This document shows positions 8,882 through 17,043 of a stretch of 64,000 nucleotides of DNA, piece after piece (within the stretch, counting starts at the first letter, position 1; each line of letters starts with the position of its first letter). This DNA is from Nocardia panacis (lineage in GTDB: Bacteria > Actinomycetota > Actinomycetes > Mycobacteriales > Mycobacteriaceae): assembly GCF_003598715.1 (NCBI RefSeq), contig NZ_QZFU01000010.1, forward strand, positions 124,001 to 188,000. Reading direction: 5' to 3'. Both the position numbers and the translations under genes were made by a program. The notes under the pieces were generated by a model. The model was not told where the DNA came from, made no database searches, and worked only from the letters and a program-made list of their open reading frames with translations.

Positions 8882-9616
8882 TTGGCATCGAAACGTCCGG
8901 GCAAGGTGATCGGCGGGGCGCTGGGTGCGGTGGCGGTGGCTACCGCAGTTGCCGCGGGGGCGGCGCAGGCGCGGCCGATCGGGGGTTTCGAGGTCGGTGG
9001 GGCGATCGAGGTCGAATACGACCAGGCCGGGGGCTCGGCCGCATTCGGCGATCCGACGGGGCCGGAAGCGCCAGCGGCGGCGGGCGGGCGCTGGCAGCCG
9101 TTCGAGCGGAATGCCGCGATCTACTGGCAGCCGGACGCGGGTGCGCACGCGGTCGGCGGCGTGATTCGGGACAAGTGGCGCGAGTTGGGCTCGGAATCCG
9201 GCGGACTGCGCTACCCGGTGACCGATGAGCAGTCGACACCGGGAAATTCCGGACGGTTCAGCCACTTCCAGGGCGGGTCCATCTACTGGTCGGTGGGGAC
9301 GGCGGCGCATCAGATCGGCGGCACCATTCGCGACAAGTGGGCGGCGCTGGGTTGGGAGGGCGGTCCGCTCGGCTTCCCGATCTCGGATGAGACCGCGGCC
9401 CAGGGCGGCAAGGGCCGCTACAACCTCTTCCCCGGCGGCGCGATCTACTGGTCGCCGCGCACGGGCGCGCACGCCGTGTGGGGCGCGATCCGCGACAATT
9501 GGGCGCTGCGCGGCGCCGAGAACGGCACCTACGGCTTCCCCACCAGCGACGAATACGACTACCAGGGCGGAAAGGCCCAGGATTTCCAGGGCGGACGAAT
9601 CACCTGGAAACCCTAG
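8882..9616 (+). CDS. Secreted LGFP-repeat protein
   Basis: A 244-residue exported protein. After a basic N-terminus and a hydrophobic Ala/Val segment there is a probable signal-peptidase site after 'AQA' near residue 29. The mature part is a series of about 50-residue LGFP repeats, visible as 'LGFPISDE', 'YGFPTSDE' and 'LRYPVTDE' separated by 'GGxIYWS' and 'GAIRDNW'-like blocks. LGFP repeats occur in cell-surface proteins of mycolic-acid actinobacteria and are thought to help attach proteins to the envelope. TTG 8882 is chosen because GAGGAG sits 5 bases before it; a GTG at 8876 is also in frame. It is convergent with the oxidoreductase gene. Confidence 0.82.
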   Translation: MASKRPGKVIGGALGAVAVATAVAAGAAQARPIGGFEVGGAIEVEYDQAGGSAAFGDPTGPEAPAAAGGRWQPFERNAAIYWQPDAGAHAVGGVIRDKWRELGSESGGLRYPVTDEQSTPGNSGRFSHFQGGSIYWSVGTAAHQIGGTIRDKWAALGWEGGPLGFPISDETAAQGGKGRYNLFPGGAIYWSPRTGAHAVWGAIRDNWALRGAENGTYGFPTSDEYDYQGGKAQDFQGGRITWKP

Positions 9617-9628
9617 ACCTCAGGCGGC

Positions 9629-10609
9629 TCAGCTACCGCTGAGCGCGATCTTGGCATTGCGGCCCGGCGTTTCACTGGCCTTGGCCGCCTCCGCCGCCCG
9701 ATCGAGCGGATAGACCGCCTCGACCTCGAGCCGCAGCACGCCGCGCGCGGCGAGGTCGATCAGTTCGGCGATGAGTGCACCGCGCCGCTGCGCGCCGATC
9801 TCCTCGACCCGCTTGCCACCCCAGAATCCCTTCACCACAGCCTGTTTGAAGATGAGCGCGCCGGGATCGAGGGTGAGCGGCCTACCGGAGAGCGCGCCGA
9901 AGGAGATCAGTTCCCCCCGCGGGGCGAGCAGGGAGAGCATGGCGCCGCCGACGGGGCCGCCGACCTGATCGACGGCGCGCAGGATCGGCGCACCGTCGGT
10001 GGCCGCCAATGCCTGCTGCGTCCAACCATCGGTCTCGGTGTCGACCACGGGATCGAATCCCAACTCGCGCAGGGTTCGCACCGAAACAGGTCCGCGCACC
10101 ACATTCAACACCCGCAGACCTCGGTCGCGCGCGAGCAGATTCGCCAGCCGCCCGATCGCCCCGTTGGCCGCATTGATCGCGAGCCACTGTCCCGCTTGCA
10201 GATTCAGATCGTCGAGGAGCATGAGCGCGCTCAGCGGCATGGCCAGTAGCTGACTCGCGGTCTCGTCGGAGACCTGCTCCGGCACCGGAATGAGCTGTGC
10301 CGGGTCGGCGAGGAAGTACTCGGCCCACACCTGCTGTCCACCCGAAACCGCCACGCGCTGACCGATTTCCCATCCGGTCACGCCCGGACCGAGCGCATCG
10401 ACCCGTCCGACGCCCTCGGTGCCGGGAGTGGCGGGCAGTGACGGCCGATAGCCGTAGACGCCGCGCACGATGGCGAGGTCGTGATTGTGAATAGGTGAGA
10501 GCAGCAAGCGAATTCGCACCTGGCCCGGACCCGGTTCGGGCAGTGGCCGCTCGGTCAGGGTGAGCACTTCGCCGGGTTCGCCGAATCGTTCGATCTGTAC
10601 AGCGCGCAT
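9629..10609 (-). CDS. Zinc-free MDR-type quinone oxidoreductase / alcohol dehydrogenase-like protein
   Basis: A 326-residue medium-chain dehydrogenase. The N-terminal GroES-like domain begins 'MRAVQIERFGEPGEVL', and the Rossmann domain has 'INAANGAIGRLANLLAR' near residue 150, resembling the AxxGxVG nucleotide loop of quinone oxidoreductases. The structural zinc cysteines of classical alcohol dehydrogenases are absent, favouring an NADPH:quinone or enoyl reductase type. The start used is the ATG at 10609, 8 bases after the OhrR-like gene; an upstream in-frame ATG would overlap that gene. The pair probably forms a redox-responsive operon (inference). A short inverted repeat at 9627-9644 covers the stop. 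Confidence 0.85.
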   Translation of the reverse strand: MRAVQIERFGEPGEVLTLTERPLPEPGPGQVRIRLLLSPIHNHDLAIVRGVYGYRPSLPATPGTEGVGRVDALGPGVTGWEIGQRVAVSGGQQVWAEYFLADPAQLIPVPEQVSDETASQLLAMPLSALMLLDDLNLQAGQWLAINAANGAIGRLANLLARDRGLRVLNVVRGPVSVRTLRELGFDPVVDTETDGWTQQALAATDGAPILRAVDQVGGPVGGAMLSLLAPRGELISFGALSGRPLTLDPGALIFKQAVVKGFWGGKRVEEIGAQRRGALIAELIDLAARGVLRLEVEAVYPLDRAAEAAKASETPGRNAKIALSGS

Positions 10610-10617
10610 GCGAGCTC

Positions 10618-11052
10618 CTAAGTCGACTGGGTGAGGGCGCGGGTCATCCGCCGCAGGGTGTCGCGCAGCGCGACCAGTTCGGGCATGGTCAGTCCGGTGG
10701 CGGCGGCCAACTGCTCGGGCAGCGCGCACGCGTCGGCGCGTAACTGCCTGCCGTGCTCGGTCAGGTGGATCTCCACGCGGCGCTCATCGGCGGACGAGCG
10801 GGTCCGCTCCACGAATCCGGCCGCCTGTAGCCGCTTGAGCAGCGGCGAGAGGGTGCCGGTATCGAGTTCCAGCGCCGCGCACAGCTCGCCGACGCTGCGG
10901 CCGTCGCGTTCCCACAGCACCAACATGACCAGGTATTGCGGGTAGGTGAGTCCGAGCGCGTCGAGTTTGGGTCGGTAGGCGGCGGTCAGTGCCCGCATTG
11001 CCGCGTAGAGCGGAAAGCAGACCTGTTCGTCCAGGGATAGCGGATCGGCCAC
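10618..11052 (-). CDS. OhrR-like MarR-family regulator with candidate redox cysteine
   Basis: A 144-residue MarR protein. The N-terminus 'LDEQVCFPLYAAMRA' matches the OhrR pattern, with Cys12 at the place of the peroxide-sensing cysteine; the winged helix spans about residues 30-100 ('SVGELCAALELDTGTLSPLLKRLQ', 'RSSADERRVEIHLT'). OhrR proteins repress detoxification genes until the cysteine is oxidised by organic peroxides. Here the downstream gene is an MDR-type oxidoreductase rather than Ohr, so the inducer may differ. A perfect 16-bp palindrome lies 24-39 bases upstream of the ATG and is the obvious autoregulatory operator. Confidence 0.88.
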   Translation of the reverse strand: MADPLSLDEQVCFPLYAAMRALTAAYRPKLDALGLTYPQYLVMLVLWERDGRSVGELCAALELDTGTLSPLLKRLQAAGFVERTRSSADERRVEIHLTEHGRQLRADACALPEQLAAATGLTMPELVALRDTLRRMTRALTQST

Positions 11053-11075
11053 ATCCGAAACTATAGCGAGCTACT

Positions 11076-11091
11076 ATATTGTGCACAATAT
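11076..11091. promoter_or_regulatory. Perfect palindrome, candidate OhrR/MarR operator
   Basis: ATATTGTGCACAATAT is a perfect 16-bp palindrome in an AT-rich patch directly upstream of the OhrR-like gene. Its TATTGT/ACAATA arms resemble the AT-rich inverted repeats bound by MarR/OhrR regulators. The assignment to this regulator is inferred from position. Confidence 0.7.
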
Positions 11092-11099
11092 TATTGGCG

Positions 11100-11558
11100 T
11101 CACAGCCTGTCGCCCCACACGGCGTGCGCCCCGGAATCACCCACCCGATACACCTGCCAGGTGGCCGCAACCCCGGCGGCGATGGCCAGCACCGCCAGCA
11201 CGGCGACGATCGGCGCGGCGAACGACTTTCCCCTACTCTCGCGCCAATGCACCAGCAGCACCAGCAGCGCGCCGACGAACAGCGCGACCGCGAAGTAGGT
11301 CATCGTGGCGCCCAGGTCGGCGTGGTGGCGCACATCGGGCGGATTCCCGAGCCGATTCTCGAACCACTCCCCCGCCCGGATGGTGATCGGGGTGAGGATC
11401 AGGCAGCCCAGTGCCAGCACCGCCACCAGCCAACTCAGCCGGGAACGCGCGGCCCGCCACAGCGCGCACAGGATCAGCAGGGCGGCCGTGAGCGGGATCA
11501 GCACGACCACGGCGTGTACCAGCAGGACGTGCGCGGGAAGTCCATTGAGTGTCGACAT
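11100..11558 (-). CDS. DUF2231-type membrane protein
   Basis: A 152-residue integral membrane protein with four hydrophobic segments (about residues 10-32, 40-58, 85-105 and 118-138). The N-terminal 'NGLPAHVLLVHAVVVLIPL' is characteristic of DUF2231 proteins, whose function is unknown. The ATG at 11558 is chosen because GAGGAGGAG lies just before it; the frame stays open 8 codons upstream without a better site. It ends just outside the OhrR-like operator region, and no functional link to that operon is evident. Confidence 0.78.
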   Translation of the reverse strand: MSTLNGLPAHVLLVHAVVVLIPLTAALLILCALWRAARSRLSWLVAVLALGCLILTPITIRAGEWFENRLGNPPDVRHHADLGATMTYFAVALFVGALLVLLVHWRESRGKSFAAPIVAVLAVLAIAAGVAATWQVYRVGDSGAHAVWGDRL

Positions 11559-11684
11559 CGCTCCTCCTCGGAGTCCGAGCATAGGAAATACGCGGGTCGC
11601 CCGGCACCGGTTCGATCCCGGTTATCAGGGAACGCGGACCGACTCGTCAGCGAACTCTCAGGCGGAGCGCGGACGCTGGAATCC

Positions 11685-12836
11685 ATGAGCGAGCAGGATC
11701 GGTTCGCCGGCTCGCGGCCGGAAGTCCGCGCCGCGACCGGAAAGAGCAGGCGCACGGCGGGTTTGGCATTGGGGGCGGCGGCGCTGGCCCTGGGAATCGG
11801 GGCGGCGGCGGCCGGACTCGGCTACGCGAGGCACGAGGTCCCGCGCCAACCCGCCTTCGCGCAGTCGCAGTTCACGGCGCAACCCGCCACCTACGCGCGG
11901 CCGGCCGATATGCGCACGGCGGCGGCGCAGGTGGCGCCCGGACTGGTCGATGTGAATACCGAACTCGGCATGCAGGGCGCGCGGGGCGCGGGCACCGGGA
12001 TCGTGCTCAGCGCCGACGGCGCGGTGCTGACCAACAATCACGTGGTCGCGGGCGCCACCGATATCTCGGTCACCGATATCGGCAATGGGCAGACCTACCG
12101 CGCGACGGTCGTCGGCTACGACCGCGCCGACGATATCGCGGTCCTGAAACTGGCGAACGCGAGCGGACTGACCACGGCGCCGCTCGGCGACTCCGACAAG
12201 GTGGCCGTGGGTGACGCGGTGGCGGGCGTCGGCAACGCGGGTGGCGTCGGCGGCCCGCCGAGTATGGCGGCGGGCCGGGTCACCGCGCTGAATCGGGTGA
12301 TCACGGCCAGCGACGAATCCTCCGGCAGCTCGGAGAATCTGAACGGCCTGATCCAGGTGGCCGCGAATATCCAGCCCGGCGATTCGGGTGGTCCGCTGGT
12401 CTCGGCCGACGGGAAAGTGGTCGGCATGGATACGGCCGCCTCGGCGGGCTACCGGTTCAGTCAGGTATCCACCGGCGGCGGGCAGGGTTTCGCCATCCCG
12501 ATCAACCGCGCCCTCGCGGTCGCGCGGGATATCAAGGCGGGCAACGCCTCCGAGTCCATCCATATCGGATCGACGGCCTTCCTCGGCGTCACCGTGAGCG
12601 ACGCGCAGGGCGCGCTGGTGCGCGGCGTGGTGCGCGACGGCCCGGCCGACCGGGCGGGTATCGCCCCCGGCTCGCTCATCACCGCCGTCAACGGCCATCC
12701 GGTCGATTCCGCGACCACCCTCACCCACCTCCTCGATGCCACCCATCCCGGCGACACCGCGGCCATCACCTGGCTCGACCTCCAGTCACAGACCCGCTCC
12801 GGCTCCGCGACCCTGGCCACCGGCCCGGTCGGCTGA
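11685..12836 (+). CDS. Membrane-anchored HtrA-like serine protease with PDZ domain
   Basis: A 383-residue trypsin-like protease. A single hydrophobic segment near residues 25-45 ('GLALGAAALALGIGAAAAGLG') acts as signal anchor. The catalytic triad is intact: His119 in 'TNNHVVAG', Asp150 in 'DDIAVLKL' and Ser234 in 'GDSGGPL'. The C-terminal PDZ domain (about 295-375) includes 'FLGVTV' and 'AGIAPGSLITAVNGHPV'. The build resembles the PepD/HtrA proteases of mycobacteria, which handle envelope stress outside the membrane. The frame is open far upstream, but the ATG at 11685 gives the expected N-terminus. Confidence 0.88.
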   Translation: MSEQDRFAGSRPEVRAATGKSRRTAGLALGAAALALGIGAAAAGLGYARHEVPRQPAFAQSQFTAQPATYARPADMRTAAAQVAPGLVDVNTELGMQGARGAGTGIVLSADGAVLTNNHVVAGATDISVTDIGNGQTYRATVVGYDRADDIAVLKLANASGLTTAPLGDSDKVAVGDAVAGVGNAGGVGGPPSMAAGRVTALNRVITASDESSGSSENLNGLIQVAANIQPGDSGGPLVSADGKVVGMDTAASAGYRFSQVSTGGGQGFAIPINRALAVARDIKAGNASESIHIGSTAFLGVTVSDAQGALVRGVVRDGPADRAGIAPGSLITAVNGHPVDSATTLTHLLDATHPGDTAAITWLDLQSQTRSGSATLATGPVG

Positions 12837-12944
12837 ACCTCACCGCAGCAGACTCCCTTCCCGGACCAGGTATTCGGCGAAGGGGGTCGCCGCCGCCGCC
12901 GATTCGGCCCGTAATCGATTGGGCGCGTGTTTGAATCAATTGAC

Positions 12945-12958
12945 TAGAACGGGTTCCA
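12945..12958. promoter_or_regulatory. KstR-type operator upstream of CYP125
   Basis: TAGAACGGGTTCCA fits the KstR consensus TnnAACnnGTTnnA at every fixed position and lies 15 bases upstream of the CYP125 start. KstR is the TetR-type repressor of cholesterol catabolism in mycobacteria and rhodococci. The consensus is from memory; the match itself is read directly. Confidence 0.75.
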
Positions 12959-12973
12959 GCACTGGAGGTCGCC

Positions 12974-14200
12974 GTGAGGGCACCCTCGATTCCCGCAGGT
13001 TTCGATTTCACCGATCCGGGTCTCTGGGCGCGACGTCGGCCTGCGGCCGAATTCGCCGAACTGCGGCGGTGCGCGCCGATCTGGTGGAACGCCCAGCGTG
13101 ACGGCACCGGAGGATACTCCGACGGCGGATTCTGGGCCGTCACGAAACACGCTGATATCAAGGAGGTTTCGCGGCATCCGGAGATCTACTCGGCGGCGGA
13201 GAATACGGCGATCATCCGCTATCAGAACGAGATCACCCGCGCCGAGATCGAACAGCAGCGGGTGATCCTGCTCAATATGGATCCGCCGACCCACACCAAG
13301 TGCAGGCGCATCGTGTCGAAGGGTTTCACCCCGCGCGCCATCGAGGGGTTGCGCGCCGCACTGACCGAACGCGCGCAACGCATTGTGGCAGAGGCCAAAC
13401 GGCGCGGCGGCGGCGATTTCGTAGAATTGGTCGCCACCGAACTACCGCTGCAGGCCATCGCCGAACTCCTCGGCGTGCCGCAGCACGATCGGCACCGAAT
13501 CTTCGCCTGGTCCAATCAGATGATCGGCTCCGAGGATCCGGAATTCACCGGCGACGCGAACGGCGCGCGCCTGGATCTGATGGGCTACGCCTGGCAACTC
13601 GCCGAACAGCGCCGCCGCGAACCCGCCGACGATATCGTCACCCAGTTGGTCAATGCCGATATCGACGGGGAGAACCTCGGCCCCGACGAATTCGCCTTCT
13701 TCGTCCTGCTGCTCGCGGTGGCGGGCAATGAGACCACCCGCAATTCGATCACCCACGGCATGAAGGCATTCCTGGACCATCCCGACCAGTGGGAGCTCTA
13801 TCGCGCGCGCCGCCCGAGCACCGCACCCGATGAGATCGTCCGCTGGGCCACCCCGATCAGCGCCTTCCAGCGCACCGCCCTCGTGGATACCGAACTCGGC
13901 GGCATCCCGATCCGATGCGGTCAGCGGGTCGGATTATTCTACGGCTCGGCCAATTTCGACGAGGACGCCTTCGCCGACCCCTTCACCTTCGATATCCTGC
14001 GCGATCCGAATCCGCACCTCGGCTTCGGCGGCTCCGGCATCCACTACTGCCTGGGCGCGAATCTGGCCCGCCTCGAGATCGACCTGATCTTCAATGCCAT
14101 CGCCGACACCATGCCGCACCTGACCGAGGTGGCCGCGCCGGAGCATCTGCACTCCGGCTGGGTCAACGGCATCAAGCACTGGCAGGTCGAGTTCGGGTGA
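12974..14200 (+). CDS. cyp125: Cytochrome P450 CYP125-type, steroid C26/C27 monooxygenase
   Basis: A 408-residue soluble P450 with the CYP125 signature N-terminus 'PAGFDFTDPGLWARR' and 'PIWWN'. The I-helix oxygen motif is 'AGNETTRNS', the K-helix ExxR is in 'DEIVRWATP', and the haem loop is 'GFGGSGIHYCLGANLAR' with Cys359 as ligand. CYP125 oxidises the cholesterol side chain at the terminal carbon, starting side-chain breakdown. Long stretches agree with the mycobacterial enzyme as I remember it. GTG 12974 is preceded by GGAGG at 12964-12968, and a KstR-type box lies just upstream, supporting control by sterols. It abuts the convergent methyltransferase stop with no gap. Confidence 0.92.
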   Translation: MRAPSIPAGFDFTDPGLWARRRPAAEFAELRRCAPIWWNAQRDGTGGYSDGGFWAVTKHADIKEVSRHPEIYSAAENTAIIRYQNEITRAEIEQQRVILLNMDPPTHTKCRRIVSKGFTPRAIEGLRAALTERAQRIVAEAKRRGGGDFVELVATELPLQAIAELLGVPQHDRHRIFAWSNQMIGSEDPEFTGDANGARLDLMGYAWQLAEQRRREPADDIVTQLVNADIDGENLGPDEFAFFVLLLAVAGNETTRNSITHGMKAFLDHPDQWELYRARRPSTAPDEIVRWATPISAFQRTALVDTELGGIPIRCGQRVGLFYGSANFDEDAFADPFTFDILRDPNPHLGFGGSGIHYCLGANLARLEIDLIFNAIADTMPHLTEVAAPEHLHSGWVNGIKHWQVEFG

Positions 14201-15016
14201 TCAGAAGGCGAAGCGGAACTCACGCGAGGAATCGCGGGTGAGGGGCAGCAGGCTCCACAGGCGGAAGCCGAGGCGGGTCCTGCGATCGGAAACGCGGTCC
14301 GCCTGGAGCATGGTCACGGCATCCTCGAGGAAACGCAGTCGCGGGTTCCAGCGCTCGACCGTGGCTCCGTCGTCGATTCCGGTCGGCGGGAGCGGATAGC
14401 CGTTGCGCAATCGGCTCGGCAGCCGCCCGGTGAAACCGATGATGGCCGTTGACAGGCAGTCGAAGATCAACTCGCCCGTCTCGAACCGGTCGGTCAGACG
14501 GCGCAGCAGCGCGCGGACCTCGTTCTCCTGCGGGTACATCAGCAGGCCCTCGGCGATGATCAGCGTCGGGCGGTCGGCCGGAATCTGTTCCAGCCACTCG
14601 GATTCGGTGACCGACGCGCCGATCATCCGATAGTTCGCGGACTCCTCGTACAGCTTGCGCCGCAATTCGATGACATCGGGATAGTCGACGTCGAACCACC
14701 GGACCCCCGCGGGCAGCGCGAGCCGGAACGCCCGACTGTCCAGGCCGACGCCGAGGTGCAGAACCGTCGCGTCCGGATGGCGGCGCAGGAAGTCCTCCGC
14801 CCATTCGTCCAGGATTTTCGCGCGCATCGCCACCAGGGTGCGACTGCGCCGGTGCCGCCGCAGCTTGTCGAAGTCGTAGTCGATGCGATCGACCGCCTCG
14901 AGGGCCGCCCGGTCGTCGAGGATCGGCTCGGCCTCGCCGGCGTCCACGGCCCGCAGATACAGCGTCACCAGATTGGTGGATCGCACCCCGGTGAAGTCGA
15001 CCGTTCCCGTACCCAT
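14201..15016 (-). CDS. Class I SAM-dependent O-methyltransferase, LCMT/polyketide type
   Basis: A 271-residue methyltransferase of the leucine-carboxyl-methyltransferase-like family common in mycobacteria and Nocardia. The N-terminal 'RSTNLVTLYLRAVDA', the SAM loop 'VLHLGVGLDSRAFRL' and 'RWFDVDYPDVIELR' followed by 'LIIAEGLLMY' are the family hallmarks. The substrate cannot be told. ATG 15016 is preferred because GGAGGAG precedes it; two upstream ATGs are in frame. It lies downstream of the BVMO gene with a 155-bp gap and is convergent with cyp125. Confidence 0.85.
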   Translation of the reverse strand: MGTGTVDFTGVRSTNLVTLYLRAVDAGEAEPILDDRAALEAVDRIDYDFDKLRRHRRSRTLVAMRAKILDEWAEDFLRRHPDATVLHLGVGLDSRAFRLALPAGVRWFDVDYPDVIELRRKLYEESANYRMIGASVTESEWLEQIPADRPTLIIAEGLLMYPQENEVRALLRRLTDRFETGELIFDCLSTAIIGFTGRLPSRLRNGYPLPPTGIDDGATVERWNPRLRFLEDAVTMLQADRVSDRRTRLGFRLWSLLPLTRDSSREFRFAF

Positions 15017-15171
15017 CACACCGCTCCTCCGCATTTCGGTGCGCCGGGATCGGCCCACCAAAACCCATTCTGAGCTGGGAAAGTAGGGTTCGCCAGTTTA
15101 CGCTGTCGACCAATCGGACCCGGCCACGACACCTACGGCGGCAACCTCGACGCCTTACGGCGTAGACCAAA

Positions 15172-16665
15172 TCAGGCTGCCCCCGCGTCGGCCGTCGCGA
15201 CCACCTCGGCCTTGGAATAGACCAGGATCCCGTCGTCCACCGGCCCCTCCCGGAGCAGCGTCCGGTCGCGGAAATAGTTGTTGATGACCTGCCACGGCCC
15301 CGGCGCGCCCTGACGCGGCATGACCGCGTCGCCGCGCTGGATATAGCCGGAGGTGAGCGCGCCACCCAGCAGCGAATGCTCGGAGCGATCCTGCGGCCGG
15401 GCCACAGCGACGAACTTCTTGAAACCGCGGGCCTTCATATGGTTGAGCACCCGGCAGAAGTACTCGGCGGCGAGATCGGCCTTCAGCGTCCAGGAGGCGT
15501 TGGTGTAGCCGATAACGATCATGGAATTCGGGATGCCGTCGAGGATGACGCCCCGATAGGCCACCCGATCCCGAATGACGACGGGTTCACCGTCGACGGT
15601 CAGATTCGCTCCGCCCAGCATCTGCAGGGACAGGCCGGTCGCGCTGATGACGATATCGGCCTCGAGTTCCCGACCGGTGCTCAGGCGAATCCCGGTCTCG
15701 GTGAAGGTCTCGATGGTGTCGGTGACGACATCGGCCTTGTCCTCGCGCAGCAGTTTGAACAGGTCGCCGCCGGGCACCACGCACAGGCGCTGATCCCACG
15801 GGTCGTAGCTGGGTGAGAAGTGACGCATATCCACCTTCGGCCCGACCTGGGCGCGCACGGCGGCGAGCAGCAGTTTGCGCGCCGCGCGCGGATTGGCGCG
15901 CGAGAGCTGGAAACTGGCCCGCTGCAAGGCGATATTGCGTGCGCGGCCGAGTTTGTAGGCCAGCGCGGCGGGCACCCTCGCCACCTTCATGCCGACCGCG
16001 ACCGGATCATCGGCGGGCAGCGCGGCGATGTAGGTGGGCGAGCGTTGCAGCATCGTCACGCGCGCCGCGTCCTTGCTCATGGCCGGGACCAGGGTGATGG
16101 CGGTCGCGCCGCTGCCGATGACGACCACGCGCTTACCGGCGTAGTCCAGATCCTCGGGCCAGAACTGCGGATGCACGATGCGGCCGCCGAAACGGTCCTC
16201 GCCGGGAAACCGCGGGCGGAAACCCTTGTCGTAGTCGTAGTAGCCGGTACAGCCGACCAGGAAGTCGCTGGTGTACTGCTCGGTCTCGCCGGTCTGCTCG
16301 TTGTGCGCGGTGACGGTCCAGGTGGCGCTCGCGCTGTCGAAGCTCGCCTCGGTCATCCGGCGGCCGAACCGAATGTGGGGGGTGACGCCGTACTCGGCCG
16401 CCGTGTCCTCGATGTAGCTGCGGATGTGCGGACCGTCGGCGAGCACCTTGGTGCCGTGCCACGGGCGGAAGCCGTAGCCGAAGGTGTACATATCGGAATC
16501 GGAGCGAATGCCCGGATAGCGGAACAGGTCCCAGGTGCCGCCGATGGCGGTGCGGCGCTCCAGGATGGCGTAGCTGCGGCCGGTGCCCTCCTTGGTCAGG
16601 TGGCAGGCCATACCGATGCCGGAGAGTCCGGCACCGATGATCAGCACGTCGACATGCCGCGTCAT
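15172..16665 (-). CDS. EthA-like flavin-dependent Baeyer-Villiger monooxygenase
   Basis: A 497-residue class B flavoprotein monooxygenase. It has the N-terminal FAD-binding GAGLSG (11-16), the stretch 'GGTWDLFRYPGIRSDSDMYT' typical of EthA-type enzymes, the BVMO fingerprint FxGxxxHxxxW as 'FGGRIVHPQFW' near residue 160, and a second Rossmann motif 'VVVIGSGATAI' for NADPH. Length and motifs fit mycobacterial EthA (about 489 residues), which oxidises ketones and activates thioamide prodrugs. The native substrate is unknown. There is no EthR-like TetR gene next to it; a frameshifted ORF lies upstream instead. Confidence 0.88.
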   Translation of the reverse strand: MTRHVDVLIIGAGLSGIGMACHLTKEGTGRSYAILERRTAIGGTWDLFRYPGIRSDSDMYTFGYGFRPWHGTKVLADGPHIRSYIEDTAAEYGVTPHIRFGRRMTEASFDSASATWTVTAHNEQTGETEQYTSDFLVGCTGYYDYDKGFRPRFPGEDRFGGRIVHPQFWPEDLDYAGKRVVVIGSGATAITLVPAMSKDAARVTMLQRSPTYIAALPADDPVAVGMKVARVPAALAYKLGRARNIALQRASFQLSRANPRAARKLLLAAVRAQVGPKVDMRHFSPSYDPWDQRLCVVPGGDLFKLLREDKADVVTDTIETFTETGIRLSTGRELEADIVISATGLSLQMLGGANLTVDGEPVVIRDRVAYRGVILDGIPNSMIVIGYTNASWTLKADLAAEYFCRVLNHMKARGFKKFVAVARPQDRSEHSLLGGALTSGYIQRGDAVMPRQGAPGPWQVINNYFRDRTLLREGPVDDGILVYSKAEVVATADAGAA

Positions 16666-16724
16666 TGAGGTACTCGATTCGTCTGCGCCACGGGCCTCGG
16701 TGTCCGCGGACCTGTCCCGTGAGA

Positions 16725-17043
16725 TTACATGTTATTTGCAGTAACGTCTAGCTTGGTATAGATGGCGGCTCGACCTCGAACATTGTCGAGATAGGCGAGC
16801 ACGATCCCGTCGCGGGTGGTGCGGCCACCGGTGAGCGTCTGCTGCGGAGCGGGCAGATAGACGGGCGTGGCACCGAGGTGGTTCGGCTCGCGACGCACCG
16901 CGTCGGCATCCAGCGCCACCAGGGATCCGGCGGGGAAGCCCGCCCATTTCCTGCTTGAGCCACACCGGGATTCGGTTCCGCACGAAGCCGACGAGATCGG
17001 ATTTCGCGGGCAGCCCCAGCGAGACCGTAACATCGGATGCCAT
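16725..17043 (-). pseudogene. Possible frameshifted small gene
   Basis: Two minus-strand frames together read like one protein of about 107 residues. The first, from ATG 17043, gives 'MASDVTVSLGLPAKSDLVG' and continues to 'VWLKQEMGG'; near 16945 the coding character moves to the other frame ('GSLVALDADAVRREPNHLG', later 'DGIVLAYLDNVRG') and runs to a TAA at 16725. Neither half is a complete recognisable domain alone. Its ATG overlaps the plus-strand start at 17042 head to head. Explanations are a decayed gene, a sequencing indel in the G-rich stretch, or chance. I do not recognise the family. Confidence 0.35.

Noticed and set aside
16731-16745. GTTA-N7-TAAC inverted repeat near the BVMO promoter as an EthR-type operator
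   Set aside because: The arms are 4 bp only, no EthR-like gene is adjacent, and it overlaps the end of the frameshifted ORF.
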